Part shown: positions 32,844-42,950 of the stretch, one piece after another
Layout of the letters: each line of letters begins with the position of its first letter
Numbering within the stretch: the stretch's first letter is position 1
From: Polytrichum commune
Taxonomy: Eukaryota > Streptophyta > Polytrichopsida > Polytrichales > Polytrichaceae
DNA length: 64,000 nucleotides
Reading direction: 5' to 3'
Assembly (NCBI GenBank): GCA_950295325.1
Contig: OX485803.1
Coordinates: forward strand, 63,689,554-63,753,553
Position numbers and translations under genes: made by a program
Notes under the pieces: model-generated
Seen by the model: the letters and a program-made list of their open reading frames with translations, nothing else
The model's database searches: none
Told to the model about the DNA's origin: nothing

Positions 32844-33206
32844 CTACATGAAATATGATACTTAGTGTCACCAATTCTAAATATCTTGCTCAATACTAAT
32901 TGTAAGTTGCGGTATAGTGTCGCCAACACTAAATGTTAACCCAACATCATTTGTCATTCCTTGTAAAATATTTTGGGGTATTATAGATTCCTAGTGTTGC
33001 AAATACTGTCACTCACCAAGTAATTTTTCATCCAAATTTCAATCATCCATGACAACATTTCATCATAAATTGCTGACAAGAGAAGGTAGGGTTTTCAGCC
33101 AATGGATGAACTCATCCATCACCCATGACAGTATTTGTTCGCTTATTCATCTGAAGTGTCATCCAAAAAGTTACCACAGTGACACTAAATACCACATTTA
33201 GTGTAG
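32844..33206. mobile_element. MITE with ACTACA-AAATATGAT ends, copy 1
   Basis: The body matches 57781-58102 in reverse. Shared words include CACCAATTCTAAAT, CCAACATCATTTGTCATTCC, TTTCAATCATCCATGACAA and CTTATTCATCTGAAGTGTCA. The right end TTTAGTGTAG is good and the left end CTACATGAAATATGATAC is eroded. Superfamily unresolved (CACTA-like or TA-targeting). Confidence 0.72.
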
Positions 33207-33308
33207 TAATTTAAGATCTCGGATCCCAAATTAGGTCTGAATTTTACTTTCAAAAAAGAAATCCCCAATTCATGAGGACATGGAACAAAATTATCGCATA
33301 TCAACATA

Positions 33309-33474
33309 CCTCTCATCCACCCAACATAAAAAAAACTTGACACCCTATAGGTTTGCGCCGATTCATCTCCAGTGACCGGAATTGGACTATTTCCGGTGTC
33401 AAATCAACTCGAAACGGTAATCTCTGGGCCACATCCTCCTATTTCATGGCTTTTATGTTGGATGAATGAGAGGG
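33309..33474. mobile_element. Stowaway-like MITE, TSD TA
   Basis: A 166-bp element. The left end is CCTCTCATCCACCCAACATA. The reverse complement of the right end is CCCTCTCATTCATCCAACAT. TA lies on both sides. Partial relatives occur near 37075 and 38905. Non-coding. Confidence 0.72.
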
Positions 33475-33766
33475 TACGCTAGTATGTGATAAATCCTTCT
33501 CCCTCTTGCGCTCTAGTCTCTACATAGCAATTCGCTTCTAAGATACACCGTCCTCCTAATTGGTAGGTGCTATGAAGCATCACTTCAACAAGTCCATAAT
33601 ACTGGGCTTTAAGAGGTTTCACAAGCCCAGGTAAAAAGAGTACATTCATGCCAAGACCGTTCTCCCCAGTTCTTGGGAAGATTGGAAACGGTTGAAGTGC
33701 CAGTCTCCCCTTCAGTCCAAAGCAATGCCTCTCCCTTTGCCACATGGTTTCAGGAAGACATAACAA

Positions 33767-33885
33767 GGGCCACTTCACACACGAAACTGAGGGCCCGTGG
33801 CCCTTGCACTTCAAGCACTCTCATTGGTGGAGGCGGAGCCGGTCCAAGTTCGCTTCACACACTACGCTTGAGGGACTAACGGAGT
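33767..33885 (-). mobile_element. Fragment of the GGCCACTTCACAC MITE family
   Basis: Starts GGGCCACTTCACACACGA. It continues through CACTCTCATTGGTGG and GGTCCAAGTTCGCTTCACAC, which is the reverse of the right quarter of the 14574 and 30193 elements. The rest of the element is missing. Confidence 0.7.
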
Positions 33886-34026
33886 AAGTCATGAAGCAAA
33901 AACAAGTCTCCTACATGTTGAGGGCCAATTCCATTCCAACCGAGCTTCGCTAGACTAGCTTTGGAACCTCTCATGCTTTTTTCGGAGTCTAATCATCTAC
34001 ATAACATTTAATTTCTTTATACCCTA
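33886..34026. other. Gene-free spacer
   Basis: No feature recognised. Confidence 0.3.
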
Positions 34027-34237
34027 AAATAGTTCATTGCGTTTCACGTTCCCAACGGACGAGTTTACGTATACACCACAACTCCCCATGCCAACGGTCC
34101 CCTTAGGGCCGGTTCGTAGATATACGGATGGGATCGTACTTGTGATGGGCGGTGCATTGGCTCCTTACACACGACTCGGGATTCGTGGTGTCCACGTAAA
34201 CTCATCCGTAGCAAGATGAAAACACAACCAACTATTT
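34027..34237. mobile_element. Foldback MITE with GAGTTTACGT arms
   Basis: Arms pair AAATAGTT...GACGAGTTTACGTATACACC with the reverse complement of GGTGTCCACGTAAACTCATC...AACTATTT. One-armed relatives occur near 3190, 34400 and 43020. The arm divergence suggests moderate age. Confidence 0.6.
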
Positions 34238-34950
34238 CGTAGCCTGGAAACAACTATCTAAAAACCATTCGACTTTCGAAATGGCATCAGGAACCCCAGG
34301 TCACTCTAGTGAACTCCAACTGGAACAAATCAACCCCCCTCCCCCCACCTTAAACAAGCTAGAAGACTTGTTTTTTTTACCAGAGCCCCTTCGTTCGTCC
34401 ACGATGGATGAGTTTACATCGACGCCACGAACCCCAAGCTCTCTTTACCTTACACATGAAGGCAGAGGCCAGCGGGCCGTATTCATCAGTACAAAGTAAA
34501 CTATCTGTGGCATAGGATAAGGCAATTACCCCCCCCCCCCCCCCCCCCAAAGTGCTGGAGACTTTGAGCTCGGTTGCGAAGCCGGGCAGAAGTAGTACTT
34601 TGGGCCTTCCCTTTGCGATTCTTGGTAGATTCGGGCGGGTACCAACAGCGGCCGCTGCCTGCATGTCAAGGCAAGGCAAGGCAAGGAAAGGACTGCTACT
34701 GTTTTGATTTTGAGCACATTTCTATACAACAGTTACAACTTACAACAGCCCGCCCAGGCTTGCAGCTGCTTTGCTTTCGAGCAAGTAGGAAATGGGAATC
34801 GAGAGCTTCGATTTTGGTACAGCCACCATCATCATGGAAATTCCAATCCTTCGTAACGTACGTTGTGTTGTGTTGTGTGTGTGTGTGTGTGTTTGTGTGG
34901 CGGGAGGGGAGGGGAGCAGAGCGGAATGGAATGGCCCTCGTGTGTGTTTT
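34238..34950. other. Gene-free sequence with C20 and GT tracts
   Basis: Contains a 20-base C run at 34529-34548, AAGGC repeats at 34669-34688 and a GT tract at 34863-34892. A 127-codon frame at 34574-34957 includes a Cys/Val run from the GT tract and matches no family I know. Confidence 0.45.
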
Positions 34951-35905
34951 TAACTAACTGTGGTGGCGGTGGTGGCCGGTTCGGGAGGAGGGGAGGTGGT
35001 GCTATAGCATCACGTTGTTGGAGATGCTCTCTACTTTGTTAGGGCCCAGTTTCCACCATGGACCATGAAGTCGGGCTATGGGAGATGGCGTTTTTCCATG
35101 GTTTGGTTTCTTCTAAACAATCAATTTACAAAGTCTTTGGGCCCCTCACTAGGTGGAAACCGAATGTGGACCAAGAAGAATGATCAACTGTTGCGGCGGT
35201 GGCCGGTTCGGGAGGAGGGGAGGTGCTACAACAACATCACGTTGTTGGAGATGCTCTCTACTTAGTTAGGGCCGGTTTCCATCATGGACCATGAAGTTGG
35301 GCCATGGGAGATGGCGTTTTCCATGGTCCCACTTGATGGTCCGGTTTCTTAAGAACAATCAATTTATAGAGCCATTGGGCCCCTCACTAGGTGGAAATCG
35401 AATGTGGACCAAGGAGAATGACGAATTGTTGCGGCGGTGGCCGGTTCGGGAGGAGGGGAGGTGGTGCTGTAGCATCACGTTGTTGGAGATGCTCTCTACT
35501 TAGTCAGGGCCCGGTTTACAACATGGACCATGATGTCGGACCATGGGAGATGGCGTTTTTCCATGGTCCGGTTTCTTAAGAACAATCAATTTACAAAGCT
35601 TTTGGGCCCCTCACTAGGTGTAAACCGAATGTGGACCAAGAAGAATGACTAACTGTTGCGGGCGGTGGCCAATTTGGGAGGAGGGGAGGTGGTGTTGTAG
35701 CATCACGTTGTTGGAGATGCTCTCTACTTACTTAAGGCCTAGTTTACACCATGGACCATAAAGTCAGACCATGGGAGATGGCCTTTTTCCATGGTCCGAC
35801 TTGATGGTCCAACATCCATTGTCCGGTTTCTTAAAAACCATCAATTTACAAAGCCTTTGGTCCCCTCACTAGGTGTAAGCCGAATGTGGACCAAGAAGAA
35901 TGACC
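34951..35905 (+). repeat. Four-unit tandem amplification spanning a transposon end
   Basis: Four units with spacings of 227, 238 and 228 bp. Each contains a GC-rich block (GGTTCGGGAGGAGGGGAGG), then CATCACGTTGTTGGAGATGC, then the inverted end of the 35042 element and about 150 bp of its body to GAATGTGGACCAA. Each unit therefore carries a flank-plus-terminus module. The element ends in the units lie at about 35042, 35269, 35507 and 35735. Confidence 0.8.
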
Positions 35906-36654
35906 ATGCACCAAAAAATGAATGTGCTGATTTTTTGAAAGAAAAAAAAAAAAATCAAGTTTGACCATTCTCTTGTCTAGTCTTGGGCTTCACTTGTCTT
36001 CACTTCTTGTTAAATGTGTTGAAGATGTGGCTTGCAAATCTTCTCACAACGATTTTTACAAGAGAAAATGAGTGACTTCATTTGTACATGTTCAACGTAA
36101 TTTACATGTGACATGTACCTTGTGTTGTACATTGAGCATTATTTGCAACCTGCTTCACCATGTGTACTCGAATTCTTGAGTTCTAGATGTCCCACGTTGT
36201 TTGGTGAAACACGTGGGAGCTGATTTAAGGGGTAGGGCAAGGTAGAAATGATATGTCTCATGGGTACATAGAGGGTGGATTTGCTTCTCAAGATTCATCA
36301 TAGCACATGGATGCTAAAAAGTGTGCCTTGTGAGCCTTACCTAGTGGGAAGAGTTGCATAATAAGCCCCCCAAAAAATCATTAAAAATTTATTATGAGAG
36401 CATTTCTGTGCCATGGGCCCTTGCCTTTTCCTACTATACCACCTCTCTTGCCTCTCTCACTGCAAAACCTGTTGGACCACGTTAGTGGATTAATTAGGCC
36501 TTAAAATATGTCTTCTGGGAACCTTGACCTTCATGGTCACTCTGCCATTTTTTCCTTGGTGTAAACCAAAGTGGTCCCGGAACGAGTTTAGCAGCCAATC
36601 AATGCTCTTACACCACCCTGGGACGACTTCCGGGTCCATGGTGTAAACTGGCCC
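35042..36654 (+). mobile_element. PIF/Harbinger-like non-autonomous element, TSD TTA
   Basis: The left end GGGCCCAGTTTCCACCATGG pairs with the reverse complement of the right end, GGGCCAGTTTACACCATGG. Both are flanked outside by TTA (35039-35041 and 36655-36657). The 1.6-kb interior has no recognised transposase and only short frames. The left part is multiplied by the tandem array described separately. Confidence 0.75.
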
Positions 36655-36657
36655 TTA

Positions 36658-37500
36658 CTATGGTAGGTTTAATGGGCATAAAGAAAGCGCGGAGGAATTG
36701 CCATAAGGTTTCCATTGAGACACAACGTCGTATTTTAGACACTTTTGACACTATTTGGTGTGTGTGATTGGAGGATTTTTGACACTATTTGACATGACGT
36801 GATGGATGTGGACATGAAATGCATGTTTATAATATGGTCCAATGCCCAAAAATGTATGTAGAGTTGGAAGTGCCCACAATAGGGCCCCATACATCAATCC
36901 CATTTTCATGGATTTTTCTTGTCACCTTTAGGCTCGCTTTAGCAAGTGAGGGAATGGGAGCACGTCACGCCTTCAACCTATGATGAGTAGATGTGGGTTG
37001 TCTTGGCAAAACTAGGTGTTGGGTCAATTCATCCTCTCTAGAAGAAGCGTAGAGAGAGAAGTATCGTATACGAGCGTAACTCTCATCCATCCAACATAAA
37101 AACTTGACCCTCTATAGGTATGTTGCCAATCAACCCATTTTTAAGGTAACATATAGCCTAAATGCTATGATGGCTAGCCCATAGCAACACGTGGGCAAGG
37201 GCATGAGTTTTTTGTTTTTTGTTTTGTTTTGTTTGTTTTTTTTCCCCCCAATTTTTTGAGGGGGTGGGGAGGGTTAGCTCACATAGCCCAGCTCGTTTGC
37301 CAAGGCCATCCTACCCCAACCGCTCCATGTCCTTACCTGCCGACGGGAGTTGTAGGGTTTAGGCACCTCGCATCATGGCCGTTGATGGGGCCCGAGCCCT
37401 AATTCTAGCCACACGTGGGGCCAATGAGGGCAACTCACTGAGGCTAGGGCTTCCTCCCATCCTTTCGTTGCCTTCGCCTTCCCTCCATTCTATCCCCTTG
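36658..37500. other. Gene-free sequence
   Basis: Includes a TGACACTATTTG near-duplication at 36748-36795, a half-copy of a Stowaway-like end at 37075 and a TTTTG-rich run at 37208-37245. No gene supported. Confidence 0.4.
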
Positions 37501-37559
37501 TCATTGTTGTCGTGATGGCCTCTTTTTGATTTTCAGTGGTGATGGCGGCTCAAAGTTGA

Positions 37560-38245
37560 TGTTGTGGGAGGGGGGGGGGGGCTCTCCTAATGATGTGGTG
37601 GGATTTGCTAAGGGAACGCCATGGGGAGGCTATGGAGGACGACATGGAGGGGTTGGTTTGAATGGCGCTATCAGATTCATGTTAGATCCAAGCTCATCGA
37701 TGAGTTGGACGACCATTTCCTGCAACAATCAGTGCTTGATGCTTTGGGTGTTGTATACCCGCAATATTGGATGCAAAGGGGACGCAAGGAATCTATTGGG
37801 AAACACCTTGATATCTTGAAGGGATTCCATTGTGAGGTGAAGTCAACAAAGGTGGGGGATGGGATGAAGCACTTCATGCCTTTGTTGGATCGTTGACAAC
37901 TCAATTCATAGCAAGGCAACAATGTTGCTACCTTTTGATGTGAACTCTTTGACTCACTTGTGGAGGACAATAATTGCTAGTTGCCTCCTGACCCACTCTA
38001 TTGCAAAGTATGTGAAGCTTGCAAAAATTGATGTTGTCCATGTCCTAGGGAGTGTAGAAGATGAGGGGTGCTTTTCAAGCTTGAGCTTCTTGAAGAATAA
38101 ACTTTGTAACTCCCTTGATAAGCACCTGCCCTTAGTAGTAGGCATGTACTCTCAGAAGTTTTTTTTACCTTGGAAGTTTTTTCCATATGATAGCACCTTT
38201 GACATGTGGATGGGTTTTGCAAAGCGTTCCATGTGTGATGTGTAG
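37560..38245 (+). pseudogene. Decayed hAT-family transposase (C-terminal part)
   Basis: The frame at 37621-37896 reads SKLIDELDDHFLQQSVLDAL and VVYPQYWMQ, like the region preceding the dimerisation domain of hAT transposases. A second frame at 37922-38245 reads PFDVNSLTHLWRTIIASCLL, then VLGSVEDEGCFSSLSFLKNKL, then SLDKHL. This resembles the hAT C-terminal dimerisation motif (ERxFSxLxxIKxKLRNRL). The two parts are separated by a stop and a frame change near 37895-37921, and no N-terminal BED finger or DDE region is visible. The relic is broken and non-autonomous. It shows that hAT transposases existed in this genome, but I see no link to the TIRs of the hAT-type MITEs here. Confidence 0.6.
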
Positions 38246-39119
38246 TAGGTGACTATGTAGAACACACAAACAATCCATGGAGACAAATCTTCAACCTCAT
38301 GTTTGTATGAGTTGAACAATCATGAGTCATGCAACAATTGCACAATTTTGACCTCTTAAGTAAAGCATCCTATGATGCAACTCTTATTTTTTGCCCAATT
38401 TGTTGCAATGTAACAATATTGTGTTTGTATAATGCAACTCATGCGCACACTTGATTTGAGAGTTAGATTCTTAATTTTTGTTGTAGAAATTCAAATTGGA
38501 GCCAACTACCTTTGTTGCTCCCATATGTAAAGCCAACATTTGTTTCTTCGTTGAAAAGGAAGGAGCCATATTGCAAAGGCCAATAAGTGCTTGGAGCCAC
38601 CCCATATCACATACACAAAAATGGTAGCCACATAGCCCTTCCCAACAATTTCCTAGAGGTGCCACATGACACCCTAAGAAAATTTACTAAAGCCTTTTCA
38701 TTTAACCATTCGAATGTTTTCTTTTGCTAGAGTAGCCTTCACCCAGACCCATAGTGGTTTCCATGGCACCTATTTTTCTAAATTAAAAAAGATGGGTTGT
38801 TGCCAATGCATCTCAAATGACTTTAGGGCCTTTAAAGCTAATTTTGATGTCAAATCAACACAATAAAATAAACTATGAGATGCATACAATTTCAAGATTT
38901 GTATCCTAAATGAATGAGAGGTATGCTCATATATGATAGTTCCTTCTTTCTAAAAGGACCTATGTGATAAAGGAAGATGCCTAATGTTCGATGGAAGCCT
39001 TCTTATGAGCTTTCTCTTTGGAGCTTCAATATTACTTACATGTATCATAGCAAAAACTGCAAACTGGATTAATTTGACAATAGCAAGACTAAAAGTTTCG
39101 TATAGACTTCCAACCCCCT
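38246..39119. other. Gene-free sequence
   Basis: AT-rich. A Stowaway-like half-end (GAATGAGAGGTATGC) occurs near 38912. No gene supported. Confidence 0.4.
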
Positions 39120-39128
39120 ACTTCTATG

Positions 39129-39485
39129 GCCCCGGGCTAGATCACATCTTCATTCGGCTAGGCACAACCCCTCCCATGCCTCCTTCAATGCCTGGTCTTC
39201 ATGCCCGCACATGCGTGATAACTCTTCCTCGTTGGGAACCAATGTGAAAATACCCGATCAAAATTATAAATATTCAAGTTGACATCACTTTCATTATTCC
39301 CAAGTTAATTGATGGAATTTCTTTCACATGCCAAAGGAGCTTAATGTCTTAAGTGACCGAGTATTGTCACATTGGTTCCTCAAGGGGAAGAGTTCTCATG
39401 CAGGTGTGGGCAAGAAGACCGGGCAATGAAGGAGGCATGGGAGGGATGGGACCTAGCCGAATGAAGATGCGATCTAGCCCGGGGC
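39129..39485 (+). mobile_element. Mutator-type MITE family, copy 2
   Basis: A 357-bp element with inverted ends GCCCCGGGCTAGATCACATC and GCGATCTAGCCCGGGGC. It is flanked by ACTTCTATG (39120-39128) and GCTTCTATG (39486-39494), a 9-bp duplication with one difference. Arms of more than 100 bp surround an AT-rich centre that also matches the other two copies. No coding capacity. Confidence 0.9.
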
Positions 39486-39607
39486 GCTTCTATGTGTGTC
39501 GGTCTCTCCTATTTTAGGAGGAATCATGCCACCCTCAAGCCGGATGAAAAGCTAGGAGTCGGGGTGTTCGAGCGATGGCATCGGCTTTGTAAAATTCTCT
39601 TCATTAA

Positions 39608-39840
39608 CCCTTAAAGGACAATGCTGCCCCACGGGCTTGGTATTATTTTGGGAGAATCTTGTTCAAAACTTCTACTCCATTGCACCAAATGGGGTTTTTA
39701 GAATGCCAAATCGAGCACCTTAGCAAGATCTGTACTTCTTTAGAATAGAGCCTATGTAAATTAATTGGTTAATCATGCTTAAAATGATTTTTAAAAGATA
39801 TTTTGGGTGTGGTATCGGGAAAGCATATGTCCTTTAAGGG
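39608..39840. mobile_element. TTAA-flanked MITE
   Basis: A 233-bp element. The left end is CCCTTAAAGGACAATGCT. The reverse complement of the right end is CCCTTAAAGGACATATGCT. TTAA stands at both borders (39604-39607 and 39841-39844). A TTAA target with CCC termini is what piggyBac-type elements leave. Because TTAA is its own complement, it could equally be part of the inverted repeat, so the class is tentative. Confidence 0.65.
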
Positions 39841-39844
39841 TTAA

Positions 39845-40533
39845 GAGGGGAGGTTTTTACTTCTCACCGCGTATAGTTTACCCGGACCCATTGACACTGG
39901 TGGGAGGCGACGCTACTGGCATTTGGTGTGTAGCCGGGCCTCGAGACATTAAAAACTTGGAGTTGGGTGGATCCAAATGGAACTTACTTGTCCGAGAACG
40001 AAGTGGGCGTGGGTTTTCGGGGCCACATACGTACACTCACTCTGAACTTTGTAATATCAACCTCCTTAATGTCACTCCTTCTCTTAGGTTTCAAAATCCT
40101 AGGGAACGGAGGATGTTCTCAACTTAAACCCGATTCCTTGTTATCACGTTTTTCTCCCATACATCATGGGTTTTGACATTAAAGTAAACCACCAAAGAAT
40201 CCACAGCACACACTCCCACGCACTACGTTCTATTGTGACAACGTTGTCTTTGTGTTATTTCATAATGTCACATACTACACTAATTTTCTTTTATCACGCA
40301 AACGTGCTAACACTACAGAAACTCCTTAATATCACATGCACTATGGTGGCTACGAGCATGAGAATAATACAGAATTAAGAGCGAAAACTCACTCTACATC
40401 TGGAAAACGTGAGGGTAGCTAGCTGTATAATGAATGATGAGTGTTACATGTGCACATTTCACCTTAAGTGTATAATTGCGCAGAGAATACATAGAGTGAG
40501 AGACTGAAACTCTGTGTGTGTCTGTGTGTGTGT
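39845..40533. other. Gene-free sequence with partial MITE
   Basis: The segment 40010-40340 shares words with the reverse of 49660-50100 (TACATCATGGGTTTTGACAT / ATGTCACATACTACACTAA / AACTCCTTAATA), so a dispersed element of about 0.35-0.4 kb is present in both places. No gene supported. Confidence 0.5.
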
Positions 40534-40555
40534 GGGGGGGGGGGGGGGGGGGGGG
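40534..40555. repeat. G22 homopolymer preceded by GT tract
   Basis: Twenty-two consecutive G residues following (GT)n at 40513-40533. Confidence 0.9.
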
Positions 40556-40777
40556 AGGGAGATGTCATGATTGGGGAATTCAGCTTTCTTTTTGCCTGCT
40601 TTCTCGAGACCAGCAGGACACACGCACCCTGGCGGCAATTGTTGTGGGCAGCTTGGGCCAGGCCACTGGGCTTGTATGTTGAGGAGTTATAATGATGGTG
40701 GCCTGGTGGTGCAGTAAATTTGAAGGCGGCTCACATGAAGCCACAAACGGGAGTGACGGTGGTGCTGCTGCCCCCCG

Positions 40778-41510
40778 GCTAAGCTATGTTACATACTTCC
40801 CTTCCCTTCCTCCCTGCCACTCGCACCAACATTGTTGTTGTTGTTGTTGTTAGCCCAGCCTGAGCATGCCACCATCCATTTGGGCTCCCATGTTAAAGTT
40901 GCCCCACTCTTGACAACTTCCATAGCATGCAACTGTATGTATGCATGCATGCATGTATGGATGGATGGATGGATGGCTAAGCTACGTTATATACTTCTCT
41001 TTCCTTCCTCTCTGCCACTCGCAGTAGCATTGTTGTTGTTGTTGTTGTTGTCAACCCAGCCTGAGCATGCCACCATCCATTTGGGCACCCATGTTAAAGT
41101 TGCCCCACTCTTGACAACTTCCATAGCATGCGATTGTATGTATGCATGCATGTATGGATGGATGGATGGCTAAGCTACGTTATATACTTCTTTTCCCTTC
41201 CTCTCTGCCACTCGTAGTAGCATTGTTGTTGTTGTTGTCAATCCAGCCTGAGCATGCCACCATCCATTTGGGTACCCATGTTAAAGTTGTCCCACTCTTG
41301 ACAACTTCCATAGCATGCGACTGTATGTATGTATGTATGCATGCATGTATGGATGGATGGATGGATGTCTTAGCTATGTAACTATGTTATATACTTCCCT
41401 TCCCTTCCTCCCTGCCACTCACAACAACATTGTTGTTGTTGTTGTCAACCAAGCTTGAGCATGCCACCATCCATTTGGGCACCCATGTTAAAGTTGCCCC
41501 ATTCTTAAAG
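40778..41510 (+). repeat. Minisatellite of about 195 bp, 3.7 units
   Basis: Units start near 40778, 40976, 41169 and 41367. Each holds TTCCCTTCCTCCCTGCCACT, a GTT-repeat run, a CCTGAGCATGCCACCATCC block and a (GTAT)n/(GGAT)n tail. Copy numbers of the inner GTT and GGAT runs differ between units. The last unit stops near 41510. The Leu-rich open frames across it are products of the GTT/TTG runs. Confidence 0.9.
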
Positions 41511-42950
41511 AAAAATATTATAGAAAGAAAAATATTTAGGAAACAATACCTTATTTTTCAAAGCAACTAAGTTATCTTAAGATTAAGTGTCAAAAACACT
41601 TGAGCTTATTTTGTATCTCTCCTTCCGGAGCATTATTGCAATATACTTATCTTTTCCACAAAAACGTGTGATCTCTCTTCTCTCTCAATTGAACTTACAA
41701 GTTACTAAGCAGTACTTGCGTAACTTGAATGATAAATTGACCAAGAGGAGAGTAGACTATTTCGAGCAAGAATTCAAAAGAATAGTGTGAGATTGAGAGA
41801 CAAAGACTCAAGAAGACTTGAAAAATTAATGAAACTTTGAGAGATGTTGAAATTGAACCTCAACGCTTGAAGGACTATTGAATGATAAAAGAAAAAAGTA
41901 TTTCTTAATATGAAAATTATGTTCAAGTGGGTGATTAAGAGAGAGTTGTGTTAACTTCTAAAAAGGGGAGCAACGCACAAGTGACATAGGAACGTGAATG
42001 ATTATTGAAAGAGAAACTTATCAATTGAGCAATTAAGCGAGAGTTGAGGAACTCCTAAAAAATGAGCAATATAAAGAAATACTCCTAAAAAGGGAACCAA
42101 TATAAAATTGAGTATTAAAGAGAGTAATATATTGAAGACTCTTCAAAAAAGAGTGAGAAGATTGAACACATGATATTTATTGAAAGGAGAATTCATTATT
42201 ATAAGATTGATTCCTATTTATATGTATGAGATTTTATATATTAATAACTTGATAATAGAACTTGATAAAGCAAAGTGACATTGAGAAGGATATCAAGAAT
42301 ATTTTCTGGTCATCAAGAAACACTTTGTATTAAAAGCAAATCATTATAACAAAGAACTATAAATGGTGTTTTGCTATGTATGAATTATGTTATGGTGATA
42401 TGTGATTAAGCATAAGTAAAAGTAATAATATAATATAATCAAAATTATCATATACAAGACTTGATACGATATTATAAGAAGTAACAATTGAACTTAAGAA
42501 GAAAAATTTAAAAAACATGCAATCTTCCTCATTACCATTATAATTTATTTTAAAAAATGATTATAATGATACCAAAATATTATTGACCCAAATGAATGAA
42601 TTGAAGTTATGAACTATAAGACTAATATAATTACAAGTTTTGACTTTCTTTGAAAACTTATGCAAGCTCTCAAAGAATATTTTTTTGTTATCAAATATTA
42701 ATGATATTGTTATATATGATATGTTTTTAAATGATATGGATGGAACTTTAGAATATTGATACACCTCTTGAACCTCCTCTACCTTAGTTGTTCTCACGAT
42801 CAATGAGCCTTACATTGGGAGTGAAAATGATTGAGGAAGAGATTGTTTAACTCTAATTAATCATATTCAAATTATAAGGATCAAGAGAGGTTACTAAAAT
42901 TGAAACCGAGCATATTAATAAGGTACAATAGTTTTCAAGCATTTATAAAT
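41511..42950. other. AT-rich island, origin unknown
   Basis: Composition changes sharply at the end of the minisatellite. The sequence is strongly AT-rich, with purine-rich stretches such as GAGAGTTGAGGAACTCC and repeated CTCCTAAAAAG words (41960, 42050, 42085). Open frames are short, the longest being 80 codons on the minus strand at 42561-42803 with no recognised domain. It may be a decayed mobile element, but I cannot assign a family. Confidence 0.45.

Noticed and set aside
34574-34957. 127-codon frame with Cys/Val run
   Set aside because: The run comes from a GT microsatellite, and the rest has no recognised domain.
40832-41381. Leu-rich repeated protein frames
   Set aside because: They are translations of a minisatellite with GTT runs. 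Unit lengths (198, 193, 198) do not keep one frame.
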